The notes under the pieces are model-generated. The model saw only the letters and a list, made by a program, of their open reading frames with translations, had not been told where the DNA came from and made no database searches. A stretch of 64,000 nucleotides of DNA, from NCBI GenBank assembly GCA_938010045.1, contig CALLFZ010000010.1, positions 209,546 through 273,545 on the forward strand. The letters are read 5' to 3'. Shown piece by piece: positions 38,221-47,521 of the stretch (positions are counted from its first letter, which is position 1; each line of letters begins with the position of its first letter). The translations under genes and the position numbers were made by a program. The stretch is from an uncultured bacterium (lineage in GTDB: Bacteria; Verrucomicrobiota; Kiritimatiellia; PWTM01).

Positions 38221-38244
38221 CGCCGCACACCCCTGCGAACCGCG

Positions 38245-39453
38245 CTACTCCAGAATCTCCGTCACGCGGCCCGCGCCCACCGTCCGTCCGCCCTCGCGGA
38301 TCGCGAACCGCATGAACTTCTCCATCGCAATCGGCGTGATGAGCCGCACTTCCATGCTCACGTTGTCGCCGGGCATCACCATCTCTACGCCCTCCGGCAG
38401 CGTGATGTCGCCGGTCACGTCCGTCGTACGGAAGTAAAACTGCGGGCGATACCCCTTGAAGAATGGCGTGTGCCGGCCGCCCTCTTCCTTCGACAACACG
38501 TACACCTCCGCCTTGAACCGCGTGTGGGGCGTGATCGTTCCCGGCTTCGCGAGCACCTGCCCGCGCTCCACGTCTTCCTTCTTCGTGCCGCGCAGCAGGC
38601 ACCCGATGTTATCCCCCGCCTGCCCCTGGTCGAGCAGCTTCCGGAACATCTCCACACCCGTGACCGTCGTCTTCTGCGTGTCGCGCAAGCCGACGATTTC
38701 GACCTCGTCCCCCACCTTGATCACGCCGCGCTCGACGCGGCCCGTCACCACCGTGCCGCGCCCCTCGATCGAGAACACGTCTTCGATCGGCATCAAGAAC
38801 GGCTGGTCGATCGGCCGCTGCGGCTCCTCAATGTAGTTGTCCAGCGCGTCCATCAGCTCCTGGATGCACTTCGCGTCCTCATGGTCCGGCGAGGGCGCCT
38901 GCAGAGCCTTCAGCGCAGAGCCGCGGATGATCGGCGTCTTGTCGCCCGGAAACTCGTACTTCGTGAGCAGGTCCCGGATCTCCATCTCGACGAGATCGAG
39001 CAGCTCCGGATCGTCCACCGTGTCCACCTTGTTCAGAAACACAACGATCGCCGGCACGCCGACCTGCCGCGCCAGCAGAATGTGCTCGCGGGTCTGCGGC
39101 ATCGGCCCGTCCGACGCGCTCACCACGAGAATCGCGCCGTCCATCTGCGCGGCGCCGGTGATCATGTTCTTCACATAGTCCGCATGGCCCGGGCAGTCGA
39201 CGTGCGCATAGTGGCGCTTGACCGACTCGTACTCCACGTGCGCCGTCGCGATCGTCAAAATCTTCGTCGCATCTCGGCGGCCGTGCGCCTCGGAGGCCTT
39301 CGCGACCTGATCGTAGGTCACAAACGTCGCCAGTCCCTTCGCCGCCTGCACCTTCGTGATCGCCGAGGTCAGCGTCGTCTTCCCATGATCCACGTGACCG
39401 ATCGTCCCAACGTTCACGTGGGGCTTCGTCCGTTCAAATTTTTCCTTCGCCAT
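38245..39453 (-). CDS. tuf: Elongation factor Tu
   Basis: [35 protein letters not shown]. Confidence 0.99.
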   Translation of the reverse strand: MAKEKFERTKPHVNVGTIGHVDHGKTTLTSAITKVQAAKGLATFVTYDQVAKASEAHGRRDATKILTIATAHVEYESVKRHYAHVDCPGHADYVKNMITGAAQMDGAILVVSASDGPMPQTREHILLARQVGVPAIVVFLNKVDTVDDPELLDLVEMEIRDLLTKYEFPGDKTPIIRGSALKALQAPSPDHEDAKCIQELMDALDNYIEEPQRPIDQPFLMPIEDVFSIEGRGTVVTGRVERGVIKVGDEVEIVGLRDTQKTTVTGVEMFRKLLDQGQAGDNIGCLLRGTKKEDVERGQVLAKPGTITPHTRFKAEVYVLSKEEGGRHTPFFKGYRPQFYFRTTDVTGDITLPEGVEMVMPGDNVSMEVRLITPIAMEKFMRFAIREGGRTVGAGRVTEILE

Positions 39454-39529
39454 GACCGTTGTCTCCTTCTTCGCCTTCCGGCGATCGTTGCCTTCCGAAC
39501 CTCTCCGTCCTCGCCCGTTCGGCCCGGCA

Positions 39530-39605
<76 letters not shown>

Positions 39606-39732
39606 ATTTCGTCCACGCCGTTCAGCCGCCGCCCTGCCGCGTCGAACCGCAACACACACCCACCCCGCGCCCGCGCGCGATGGCGCATTGTCCGCCGGTT
39701 CAACCCGATCGTTCGAACGGAAGCGAACGGAT

Positions 39733-39781
39733 AGCATATCGAAATCTGTCCGCGCGTCAACACCGCGCAAATCTTTTTTTT
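39733..39781 (-). promoter_or_regulatory. Predicted sigma70-type promoter with upstream A-tract for the tRNA-Thr/tuf/rpo/rp super-cluster
   Basis: Minus strand AAAAAAAAGATTT...TTGACG (39760-39755), 16-nt spacer, TATGCT (39738-39733). Confidence 0.5.
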
Positions 39782-39953
39782 GCCGACCGGCTCGCATCGC
39801 ACCGGCCGTACGGTCGGACACGCCTCGACGCCGCGCACGCCAAGCACGCGCCCGCCGGTTCTCAATCCGCCGCAGGCCCATCCTCTTCGACCGGCGACCG
39901 GCCGGCCGAATCGGCGCCTCACCGAATCCCACCGCCCGCGCCGACCATCGCCC

Positions 39954-41858
39954 ATGCGCCCATCGCTCCGTCGGACCGCGACCGCCGCGGGATTTGCAGT
40001 GAATGGCTCCGCCTGCGAAGCTGTACTCATGATCCAATGGGTCCACCTCATGGGCGCGGCCGCCGTGGCGGCCGTGGGAACCAACGACATCGCTGCGCGC
40101 ATCGCGCAGGCGCGGCCGCATCCCCGACTCCTCTGGCCGGCCAGCGGCGACGCGGAGCTGCGCGCGCGCATCGCGGCGGACGAACACCTCGCCCGCGCCT
40201 GGGCGGCCGTCACGAACGCAAGCAAACGCATGCTGAATGAGCCGCCCATCCGCTACGAAAAAGAGGGCCGGCGATTGCTCTCTCGTTCGCAGGAGGCGCT
40301 CCACCGCGTCCTCCATCTCGCCATGACCGCACGCCTCGGCGGCGACGAACGCCACGCGCGCCGAGCCATGGCCGAGATGGCCGCCGCGGCCGCGATGCCC
40401 GACTGGAACCCCTCGCACTTTCTCGATACCGCCGAGATGACCCTCGCCCTCGCGATCGGCTACGACTGGCTGCACGACCGACTGCCAGCCTCCGACCTTG
40501 CCCTCGTGCGCACGGCCATTGAACGGCACGGCCTGGCCCCGTACCTCGGGGCTGCTCAACCGCCCGGCTGGGAACGCGGCCGCAACAACTGGACACAGGT
40601 CTGCCATGCCGGCATGGTCGCGGGCGCGCTCGCACTGCTCGAACATGATCGCACCCGTGCCGCACACGTCGTCGCGCGCGCGCTGGCGGGCCTGCCGAAC
40701 TCGATGCGCGTCTACGATCCGGACGGCAACTACCCGGAGGGCCCCGGCTACTGGATCTACGGCACCAGTTTCAACGTGATCCTCATCGCAATGCTCGAAA
40801 CGGCGCTGGGCACCGACTTCGGGCTCGCCGAGCGCCCGGGCTTCCGAAACGCCGCCGATTATCTGCTCCACACCCGAGGCCCCAGCGGCCTGGTCTTCAA
40901 TTACGCCGACTGCTCCGAGCGAGCCGGCGGATTCGTGCCCGCCGTCCTCTGGTTCGCGGCGCGCACCCAACGCCCCGAACTGCTCTGGTGGACTGAACGC
41001 GACTGGCCCCGCGCGGCCGCCGAGTTTGAACGCGGGCCCACCGGGCGCGATCGTCTCTTTGGCCTCGGACTGCTCTGGAGCTCGCGATCGGCGCGCGCGT
41101 CCGAGCCCGCCCACCGCGCCTGGCACGGCCGCGGCGAGAACCCGTTGGCGATCTACCGCAGTTCGTGGCGCGATCCCGGCGCGCTCTACCTCGCGGTGAA
41201 AGGCGGCACGCCGAGCGCCAGCCATGCCCATATGGACATCGGCTCGTTCGTGCTCGAAGCCGGCGGCGTGCGCTGGTCCGTCGACCCGGGCCCCCAAAAC
41301 TACCACGACCTCGAGCGCCGGGGCTTCGGCCTCTGGGACATGCGCCAGACCGGCGACCGCTGGAAACTCTTCCGATACCACAACCGCGGACACAGTACGC
41401 TCGTGGTGAACGGCGCAGCCCAGCGCGTGAATAGCTTCGCGCCGATCACGGAGTTCGAAGCTCGCCCGGACGGCATGACCGCGGTCGTGGACATGAGCGA
41501 CACCTATCGCGATCACCTCCGCACCGCGCGCCGACGGTTCACCGTTCGGAACAACCGCGAAGTCGAGATCGCGGATGAGCTCGTCGGCGGACCGGACGCG
41601 GCGCGCGTGCGCTGGGGACTGGTAACACGCGCGGCACTGCACGCGGACGGCGTCCTCTCCGCACAAGGCCGCCGGCTGCGCATCGCGGTGCGCTCGCCCG
41701 CCGGTGCGAGACTCGAACGCTGGCCCGCCGAGAAACCAGAGACCGAATACGACGCGCCGAACCCCGGCCTCGGCGTCGTCGGCTTCATCGCCGAGATCGG
41801 CGCGAACGAAACCTCGCACTGGAGCGTCGTGCTCTCGTACGAGCCGTCCCCCCGCTGA
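39954..41858 (+). CDS. Heparinase II/III family protein (putative polysaccharide lyase)
   Basis: PDGNYPEGPGYWIYGTSF, SHAHMDIGSFVLEAGGVRWSVDPGPQNYHDLE; start uncertain (39780, 39954 or 40029). Confidence 0.8.
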   Translation: MRPSLRRTATAAGFAVNGSACEAVLMIQWVHLMGAAAVAAVGTNDIAARIAQARPHPRLLWPASGDAELRARIAADEHLARAWAAVTNASKRMLNEPPIRYEKEGRRLLSRSQEALHRVLHLAMTARLGGDERHARRAMAEMAAAAAMPDWNPSHFLDTAEMTLALAIGYDWLHDRLPASDLALVRTAIERHGLAPYLGAAQPPGWERGRNNWTQVCHAGMVAGALALLEHDRTRAAHVVARALAGLPNSMRVYDPDGNYPEGPGYWIYGTSFNVILIAMLETALGTDFGLAERPGFRNAADYLLHTRGPSGLVFNYADCSERAGGFVPAVLWFAARTQRPELLWWTERDWPRAAAEFERGPTGRDRLFGLGLLWSSRSARASEPAHRAWHGRGENPLAIYRSSWRDPGALYLAVKGGTPSASHAHMDIGSFVLEAGGVRWSVDPGPQNYHDLERRGFGLWDMRQTGDRWKLFRYHNRGHSTLVVNGAAQRVNSFAPITEFEARPDGMTAVVDMSDTYRDHLRTARRRFTVRNNREVEIADELVGGPDAARVRWGLVTRAALHADGVLSAQGRRLRIAVRSPAGARLERWPAEKPETEYDAPNPGLGVVGFIAEIGANETSHWSVVLSYEPSPR

Positions 41859-42042
41859 CCCGCCCCGCGTCCGAGCGGTCGGCGGCACGAATGCGCGGTG
41901 TGCCCCGCTGGATGCCTCAGCGGCATCACCGGCGGGTCGCCCGTTCCTTCGACTCGTCCACGGCCTCGCGCGGTCCGGCTCGGCAGTATCCACGCGAGGA
42001 TATATCCTAGGGATCCGGGAGAGAGCCCGAACGAGGTGTGCC

Positions 42043-42534
42043 ATGCGAATCGTCTTCATGCGTCACGGCATCGCAGAGGAAGCTGGAGCGGCGACCCCCG
42101 ACGAGCTTCGCCGCCTCACCGACGAGGGGCGCGACCGCGTCCGAAAGGTCGCCGAAGGCCTACGCGAATTGGACTGCCGCCCCCGGCTCATCGCGAGCAG
42201 TCCGCTCGTCCGTGCGCGCGAAACCGCCGAGATCGTCGCCGAGGTGCTCGCGCCCAAACTGGAGGTGCAGGAGCTCGACTGCCTGCGTCCGGGAGGCAAC
42301 TTCGCCGAGTTTATGAACTGGGTCGAGCATCAAGACGTCGAGGAGATGCTCGTCGTGGGCCACATGCCGGACATTGCGGAGTTCGCGCAGCGATGTCTGA
42401 CCGGTCGGGTGCTGTTTTCGATGGCCTTCAAGAAGGCCGCGTGCTGCCTGATCGAGTTCGAAGGGGAGCCCGCGGCCGGTCGTGGGTGCCTGGAGTGGCT
42501 GATCCAGCCCGGAGCGCTGCGACGGCTCGGCTGA
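42043..42534 (+). CDS. sixA: Phosphohistidine phosphatase SixA-like (histidine phosphatase family)
   Basis: MRIVFMRHGIAEE RHG motif, LIASSPLVRARETAEIVA, VVGHMPD. Confidence 0.88.
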   Translation: MRIVFMRHGIAEEAGAATPDELRRLTDEGRDRVRKVAEGLRELDCRPRLIASSPLVRARETAEIVAEVLAPKLEVQELDCLRPGGNFAEFMNWVEHQDVEEMLVVGHMPDIAEFAQRCLTGRVLFSMAFKKAACCLIEFEGEPAAGRGCLEWLIQPGALRRLG

Positions 42535-42544
42535 GGAGGTCCGA

Positions 42545-44062
42545 TTGAACGCTGCGCGTCTGGAACGGGAGGCCAGATTCGCGTTGCCTGACCCGACGGC
42601 GCTGGCCGCGGCCGCGGTGCGGCTGCAAGAACTCGGCGTCCGGTTGGGACGCGCGCGATCGTACTCCTACGAGGACGTCTACCTCGACACCCGCGATCTT
42701 CGCCTGTGGCGTGCGGGCCTCGGTCTTCGAGTCCGGCGCGAAGGCGGCCGCACGGTCGCCACGCTGAAGACCGGCCGCGTGGCCTCGAACGTCGCCGACC
42801 GCTTCGAGTGGTCCGAACCGGTCCGCGACTGGAGGGGTGACGCCGCACCGATCGTGGTGCCCGCGGGCTCGCTGCGCCGTGGGCTGCGCGAGGCTGGCCT
42901 CGATCTGCGCGTGCAGCCCATCGCGCGCCTCAGGGTCCGGCGCACCGTCTGGCCCACACGCTGGCCCGAGGGGTGGACGGCGAGAGTGTATACTGACCAC
43001 GTCCTCGCGCGGGTCGGCCGCCGCCGCGTCGAATTCGCGGAACTCGAAATCGAAAGCACCGCGGACCGCGAGGCGATCGGCCGAGCCGTGGCGGCGATCC
43101 ACGCCTGCCTGCCATGGCGGCTCGTGCGCCTGTCGAAGCTCGAACGCGCGCGTGCGATGGCGGGCCGTCCCGTGCCGACGCCGCCGCCCAAATTACCACC
43201 CGCGCTCCATGCGTCGGTGAGCGTGGCGGAAGCCGCCCGCCACATCTTCACGGCCTACTGGGCGCAGTACACGTGGAATTTGCCCGGTGCGATGGCCGGC
43301 TTCGATCCCGAGTTCCTGCACGATCTTCGCGTCGCGATCCGTCGAATGCGCGCCGCGGCCTCAGCGCTGGACTCCGCGCTGCCGGCGGGCGCCACCGAAT
43401 GGGTGCGGGAACTGCGGCCCGTCGCGCGGGCCGCCGGCCACGTGCGGGATCTCGACATTGTGCTCGCATGGACGATCGAACCGGCGGCACGCGAAATCAC
43501 CGTGGCCCCCGCGGCCCGCGGCGCCCTCGTGCGCCGGCTCGCCGCGGAGCGCCGGCGGCGACTGCGCGCCCTTCGCCGACGGCTGTCCTGCCCCGCCCAC
43601 GGGCGACTGTGCCGCGCGGTGCCGCGGCGTCTGCGCGAACTAGCCGATGCGGACTCGCCCGCCGCGCTCAAGACACTCCTCGAACGCGTCGAAGAGGCGC
43701 GCGTCAGCGCCCGGGCCACCGCCCGGACAATCGATCGCGATTCGCCGATCGAGCACTTTCACGAACTGCGGATCCGTTGCAAGGTTCTCCGATACCGGCT
43801 CGAACTGGTCCGCCTGTTCGGCACGGAGCGAGCACGCCACGCCATCGCTCACCTCGTGACCCTGCAAGACGAGCTTGGCCGTCTGCAAGATCTCGCCACC
43901 ATTCGAACCGAGCTCGCCGAACTCCGAGGCCGCACGATACGTGGCGCTTCGGCGCAATTGCTCGATGCGTGGTATGCGCGGCTCGAACGCCAGATGGACG
44001 AGGCACGGCAGCGCGCCTGGACACGCCTCAAGAAACTGAAATGGCGCGAGCTGCGGGTATAG
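42545..44062 (+). CDS. CYTH and CHAD domain-containing protein (TTG start)
   Basis: N-terminal LEREARFALPD...YLDTRDLRLWRAGLGLRVRREGGRTVATLKTG (CYTH) and C-terminal EFLHDLRVAIRRMRAA...HFHELRIRCKVLRYRLEL (CHAD). Confidence 0.88.
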   Translation: MNAARLEREARFALPDPTALAAAAVRLQELGVRLGRARSYSYEDVYLDTRDLRLWRAGLGLRVRREGGRTVATLKTGRVASNVADRFEWSEPVRDWRGDAAPIVVPAGSLRRGLREAGLDLRVQPIARLRVRRTVWPTRWPEGWTARVYTDHVLARVGRRRVEFAELEIESTADREAIGRAVAAIHACLPWRLVRLSKLERARAMAGRPVPTPPPKLPPALHASVSVAEAARHIFTAYWAQYTWNLPGAMAGFDPEFLHDLRVAIRRMRAAASALDSALPAGATEWVRELRPVARAAGHVRDLDIVLAWTIEPAAREITVAPAARGALVRRLAAERRRRLRALRRRLSCPAHGRLCRAVPRRLRELADADSPAALKTLLERVEEARVSARATARTIDRDSPIEHFHELRIRCKVLRYRLELVRLFGTERARHAIAHLVTLQDELGRLQDLATIRTELAELRGRTIRGASAQLLDAWYARLERQMDEARQRAWTRLKKLKWRELRV

Positions 44063-44083
44063 TGGCCGCGCCGCGGCCGCAGA

Positions 44084-44806
44084 TTACCATCGACCGAGCG
44101 CCGCCTGTAGATCCGCCGGCACCGCCGCGAGATTCGGTGCGAGCCAGTCTGGCCCCGCGGCGGCCAGGACGTCGCGCGGAAAGGTCGTCCACAGCGCGAG
44201 GCATCGCATGCCCGCCGCGCGCGCCGCTTCGATGCCCGGCACGGTGTCCTCCACCACGAGGCAGTACCGCGGAGGCACACCCAGCCGCCGCGACGCCGCA
44301 AGAAACACGTCCGGCGCCGGCTTGTTGCGCGCGACCTCCTCCGCGCCAACGAGCGCATCAAACCAGGCGGACGGAAATCGGATCGCGTCCAGGATCGCCC
44401 GCAGCTTGATCCGATCCGCACTCGTCGCGACGGCCGTCCGCCGGCCAGCTTCGCGGATGCCGACGATGAATTCGCGCGCGCCGGGCAGTGGCTCCAGGCG
44501 ACCGGGGAGCATCGCTCGAAAGATCTCGTAGGTTCGGTCGCGGTCCCGCGGCAGCACCGCCCGCACGCCGTGGTGCGCGGCGACGCCGCCAAAGTACGCC
44601 TCCGAGCCCCGCCCCATGAACGGCCGGAACTCGTCAGGCAACGGTGACACTCCGTGCAGCTCGCGGAACATCGCGCAGGCCGCCTCGGCCATTAGGTGTT
44701 CCGAATCGCACAGCACGCCGTCCATGTCGAAGATCACCGCGCGCAACTCCGCCGACGCTTGCGCGTGCGTCGTGTCCAGCCTACGTTCGGGGCATGAGCG
44801 CATCAC
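44084..44806 (-). CDS. HAD-superfamily hydrolase (beta-phosphoglucomutase-like)
   Basis: VIFDMDGVLCDSEHL, VATSADRIKLRAIL, NKPAPDVFLAASRRLGV, VVEDTVPGIEAARAAGM; start may be internal (TTG at 44746) because of divergent overlap. Confidence 0.85.
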   Translation of the reverse strand: MMRSCPERRLDTTHAQASAELRAVIFDMDGVLCDSEHLMAEAACAMFRELHGVSPLPDEFRPFMGRGSEAYFGGVAAHHGVRAVLPRDRDRTYEIFRAMLPGRLEPLPGAREFIVGIREAGRRTAVATSADRIKLRAILDAIRFPSAWFDALVGAEEVARNKPAPDVFLAASRRLGVPPRYCLVVEDTVPGIEAARAAGMRCLALWTTFPRDVLAAAGPDWLAPNLAAVPADLQAALGRW

Positions 44807-45012
44807 CGTGGGTCACGCTGCTGGCGGTCGCGATCCTGCTCGGCCTCTGTTGTGCCGGCATGGGCCTGAGTGTCCTGCTCGGACGGCGCCGTCGCATCGG
44901 CGCCTGCGCATGCGAGTTCGATGCCAACGCGGCCCGCCGCCGCGCGCGGGGCTGCGCCGATCCCGCCGTCGGCTGCGAAGCAACAAACTGCGGCGCGAAG
45001 GCCCCGCGCTGA
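44794..45012 (+). CDS. Small Cys-rich single-TM protein
   Basis: ATG 44794: MSASPWVTLLAVAILLGLCCAGMGLSVLLGRRRRIGACACEFDANAARRRARGCADPAVGCEATNCGAKAPR. Confidence 0.5.
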   Translation: MSASPWVTLLAVAILLGLCCAGMGLSVLLGRRRRIGACACEFDANAARRRARGCADPAVGCEATNCGAKAPR

Positions 45013-45056
45013 TCCGCCCACCGGGCGGCCCGGGGCGCCGATCCGCCCTGCGCAGC

Positions 45057-45126
45057 GTCCAAGGATTGGACAGCACGGCCGCGGATTCGTCCCAGCCTTG
45101 GACAACCACCGCCTCTTCGCGTCCAA
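45057..45126. repeat. Second GTCCAA-N3-TTGGAC palindrome array, 32-bp period, third unit decayed
   Basis: GTCCAAGGATTGGAC 45057-45071, GTCCCAGCCTTGGAC 45089-45103, half-site GTCCAA 45121-45126. Confidence 0.85.
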
Positions 45127-45168
45127 TGCCGGGCGCCCCACCACCCGACCCTCCCGTCCAGCGCCCGT

Positions 45169-46629
45169 TCACTCCGGCGCCACCAGGTCCATGCGGCGCG
45201 CGGCGGCGACCTCGTCCAGCCGCCCCACCGGTGTGGTGACCGGCGCAAGCCGCAACGCCTCCGGATCGCGCCGCGCCAGTTCGAGACACTCGATCACCGC
45301 GTCGCAGAAACGGTCGAGCGTCTCGGGCGATTCGGTTTCCGTCGGCTCGATCATGATCGCTTCGGGCACGTGGATCGGGAAGTACACGGTGGGCGGATGC
45401 ACGCCGCGGTCAATCAACGCCTTCGCGAGGTCCAGCGTGTGAAGGCCCATCGCCGTCAGGCGGCGGCCGCTGAACACGCACTCGTGCATGCAGCGGCCGG
45501 GGTTGACCGCATCGAGGTGCGGCCGCAGGCGCTCTTGCACATAGTTCGCGTTGAGCACAGCCGCCGTACTCGTCGCGCGCAGACCCTGCCGGCCGAGCAG
45601 CCGCAGGTACGCGTAGGCGCGCACGAGCACCGCGAAGTTCCCGTAGAACGGCGCGATGTAGCCAATGCTCTTCGGCGCGTCGTAGTCAAGGAAAAACGTC
45701 CCATCGCCGCGGGCGCGCACGCGCGAAATCGGCAGGTAGGGCCGCAGCCGCTCGACGACGCCGACGGGCCCAGCGCCGGGGCCGCCCCCGCCGTGCGGCG
45801 TCGAGAACGTCTTGTGGAGATTAACGTGACAAACGTCGAAGCCGAGCTCGCCGGGCTTCACTCGGCCCAACAGCGCGTTGAGATTCGCGCCGTCGTAGTA
45901 GAGCAGACCGTCCACGGCGTGAACCGCCGCGGCGATTTCGCGAATGCGGATCGGGAAGGCGCCGAGCGTGTCAGGACAGGTGAGCATCACGCCGGCGGTG
46001 TCGGGCCGGATCGCCGCGAGCAGTCGGTCCACGTCCATGTGGAAATCGCGGCGCGACGGAATCGAGACAACGTCGTAGCCGCCGAGCGCCGCGCTGGCGG
46101 GGTTCGTGCCGTGTGCGGCGTCCGGCACGATGATGTGGGTCTTCCGGTTGCCGCGGTCGCGATGATAGGCGGCGATCAGCATGATGCCGGTTAGCTCGCC
46201 GTGCGCGCCCGCGAGGGGCTGCAGCGTGAACTCCGCCATACCGCAGATCTCGGACAGCATGCGCTCCAGCTCATAGAGCAGCTGCAGCGCGCCCTGCGTG
46301 AGCTGGCCGCCGTGCCGGAGCTGCGGCCAGAGCGGATGGAGGTTCGAGAAGCCCGGCAGTGAGGCCGCCTGCTCGCCGGCGCGCGGGTTGTACTTCATCG
46401 TGCACGAGCCGAGCGGATAAAAGTGCGTGTCGACCGAAACATTGCGGCGCGAGAGGCCGGTGAAGTGCCGCACGACGTCCAGCTCGGAGAGCTCCGGCAG
46501 CGCCGCGGGCCGCGTCCGCAAAAGGCCCGGATGGTCCTCAAGGGGCACGGGGCCGATCGGCTCGGGCCAGCGGATCGCGCGGCGGCCGGGTACGCTCTGT
46601 TCGTAGATGGTCGGCGAGGTTGACGTCAT
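45169..46629 (-). CDS. gcvPB: Glycine dehydrogenase (decarboxylating) subunit 2
   Basis: YPLGSCTMKYNPR, AAHGTNPASAALGGYDVV, CHVNLHKTFSTPHGGGGPGAGPVGV. Confidence 0.94.
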   Translation of the reverse strand: MTSTSPTIYEQSVPGRRAIRWPEPIGPVPLEDHPGLLRTRPAALPELSELDVVRHFTGLSRRNVSVDTHFYPLGSCTMKYNPRAGEQAASLPGFSNLHPLWPQLRHGGQLTQGALQLLYELERMLSEICGMAEFTLQPLAGAHGELTGIMLIAAYHRDRGNRKTHIIVPDAAHGTNPASAALGGYDVVSIPSRRDFHMDVDRLLAAIRPDTAGVMLTCPDTLGAFPIRIREIAAAVHAVDGLLYYDGANLNALLGRVKPGELGFDVCHVNLHKTFSTPHGGGGPGAGPVGVVERLRPYLPISRVRARGDGTFFLDYDAPKSIGYIAPFYGNFAVLVRAYAYLRLLGRQGLRATSTAAVLNANYVQERLRPHLDAVNPGRCMHECVFSGRRLTAMGLHTLDLAKALIDRGVHPPTVYFPIHVPEAIMIEPTETESPETLDRFCDAVIECLELARRDPEALRLAPVTTPVGRLDEVAAARRMDLVAPE

Positions 46630-46720
46630 CGGAATGCCCACAATACGCGCCGCGGACGATGCGGGCAAGACTCGTCTCGGCGGCACGCGGTTGAGCACCG
46701 TGAGCCGCGCGGTTCGTCGC

Positions 46721-47512
46721 TCAAATGTGTTGGAACTCGCGCCACTCCGGTTCGGTCGCGAAAATCCAGCGGTAGTAGTCCTTCTCCTGAAGGTTCGCGG
46801 CGGCCGCTTCGTCCACAATCACCGTGCACGCGGGGTGGAGCTGAATGGCGCTGGCCGAGATCATCGCGGTGATGGGCCCTTCCACCGCCCGCGCAAGCAC
46901 CTCCGCCTTCGCGGCGCCGGTCACGAGCATCAGCAGCCGGCGACACTCCAAAATGGTACCCACGCCCATCGTGATCGCGCGGCGGGGCATCTCATCGGGA
47001 TTCGGGAACTGGGTTCGATTCTCGCGAATCGTAGTCTCGGTGAGGCATTTCACGCGGGTGCGCGACCGCAACGCCGACAGCGGCTCGTTGAACCCGATGT
47101 GGCCGCTGCGGCCCAGTCCGAGCAGCTGCAGGTCAATGCCGCCGGCCGCACGAATCAGCGCCTCGTAGCGCGGCCCTTCCGCATCGGGATCCGCCGCCAT
47201 GCCGTCGGGCAGATGCGTACGCGATGGATCGATGTTCACCCGGTCGAACAGGTGGCGGCGCATGTAGTGATGGTAGGAGCCGGGATGCTCAGGCGGCAAC
47301 CCCACGTACTCATCCAAGTTGAAGGAGGTGCAGCGCGAGAAATCGAGACCGTCGCGCCGGTGAAACTCGACGAGCAGGTCGTACACCCGCTCCATCGTGC
47401 GGCCCGTGGCCAGACCGAGCACGAGGTCGGGTTTGCGGCGCAACGCGCGCGCGATCAAATGTGCGACGAGTCGCGCCGCCGCTTCCGCATCCGGCCGAAT
47501 GATGACTTCCAT
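46721..47512 (-). CDS. nagB: Glucosamine-6-phosphate deaminase
   Basis: LGLATGRTMERVY, FNLDEYVGLPPEHPGSYHHYM, GHIGFNEP. Confidence 0.93.
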   Translation of the reverse strand: MEVIIRPDAEAAARLVAHLIARALRRKPDLVLGLATGRTMERVYDLLVEFHRRDGLDFSRCTSFNLDEYVGLPPEHPGSYHHYMRRHLFDRVNIDPSRTHLPDGMAADPDAEGPRYEALIRAAGGIDLQLLGLGRSGHIGFNEPLSALRSRTRVKCLTETTIRENRTQFPNPDEMPRRAITMGVGTILECRRLLMLVTGAAKAEVLARAVEGPITAMISASAIQLHPACTVIVDEAAAANLQEKDYYRWIFATEPEWREFQHI

Positions 47513-47521
47513 CGTGAACTC

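Noticed and set aside
46900-47200. NagB GRSGHIGFNEP instead of the E. coli NDGHIAFNEP, seemingly losing a catalytic Asp
   Set aside because: Non-Asp residues at this position are familiar in other functional NagB proteins, so not evidence of altered function.
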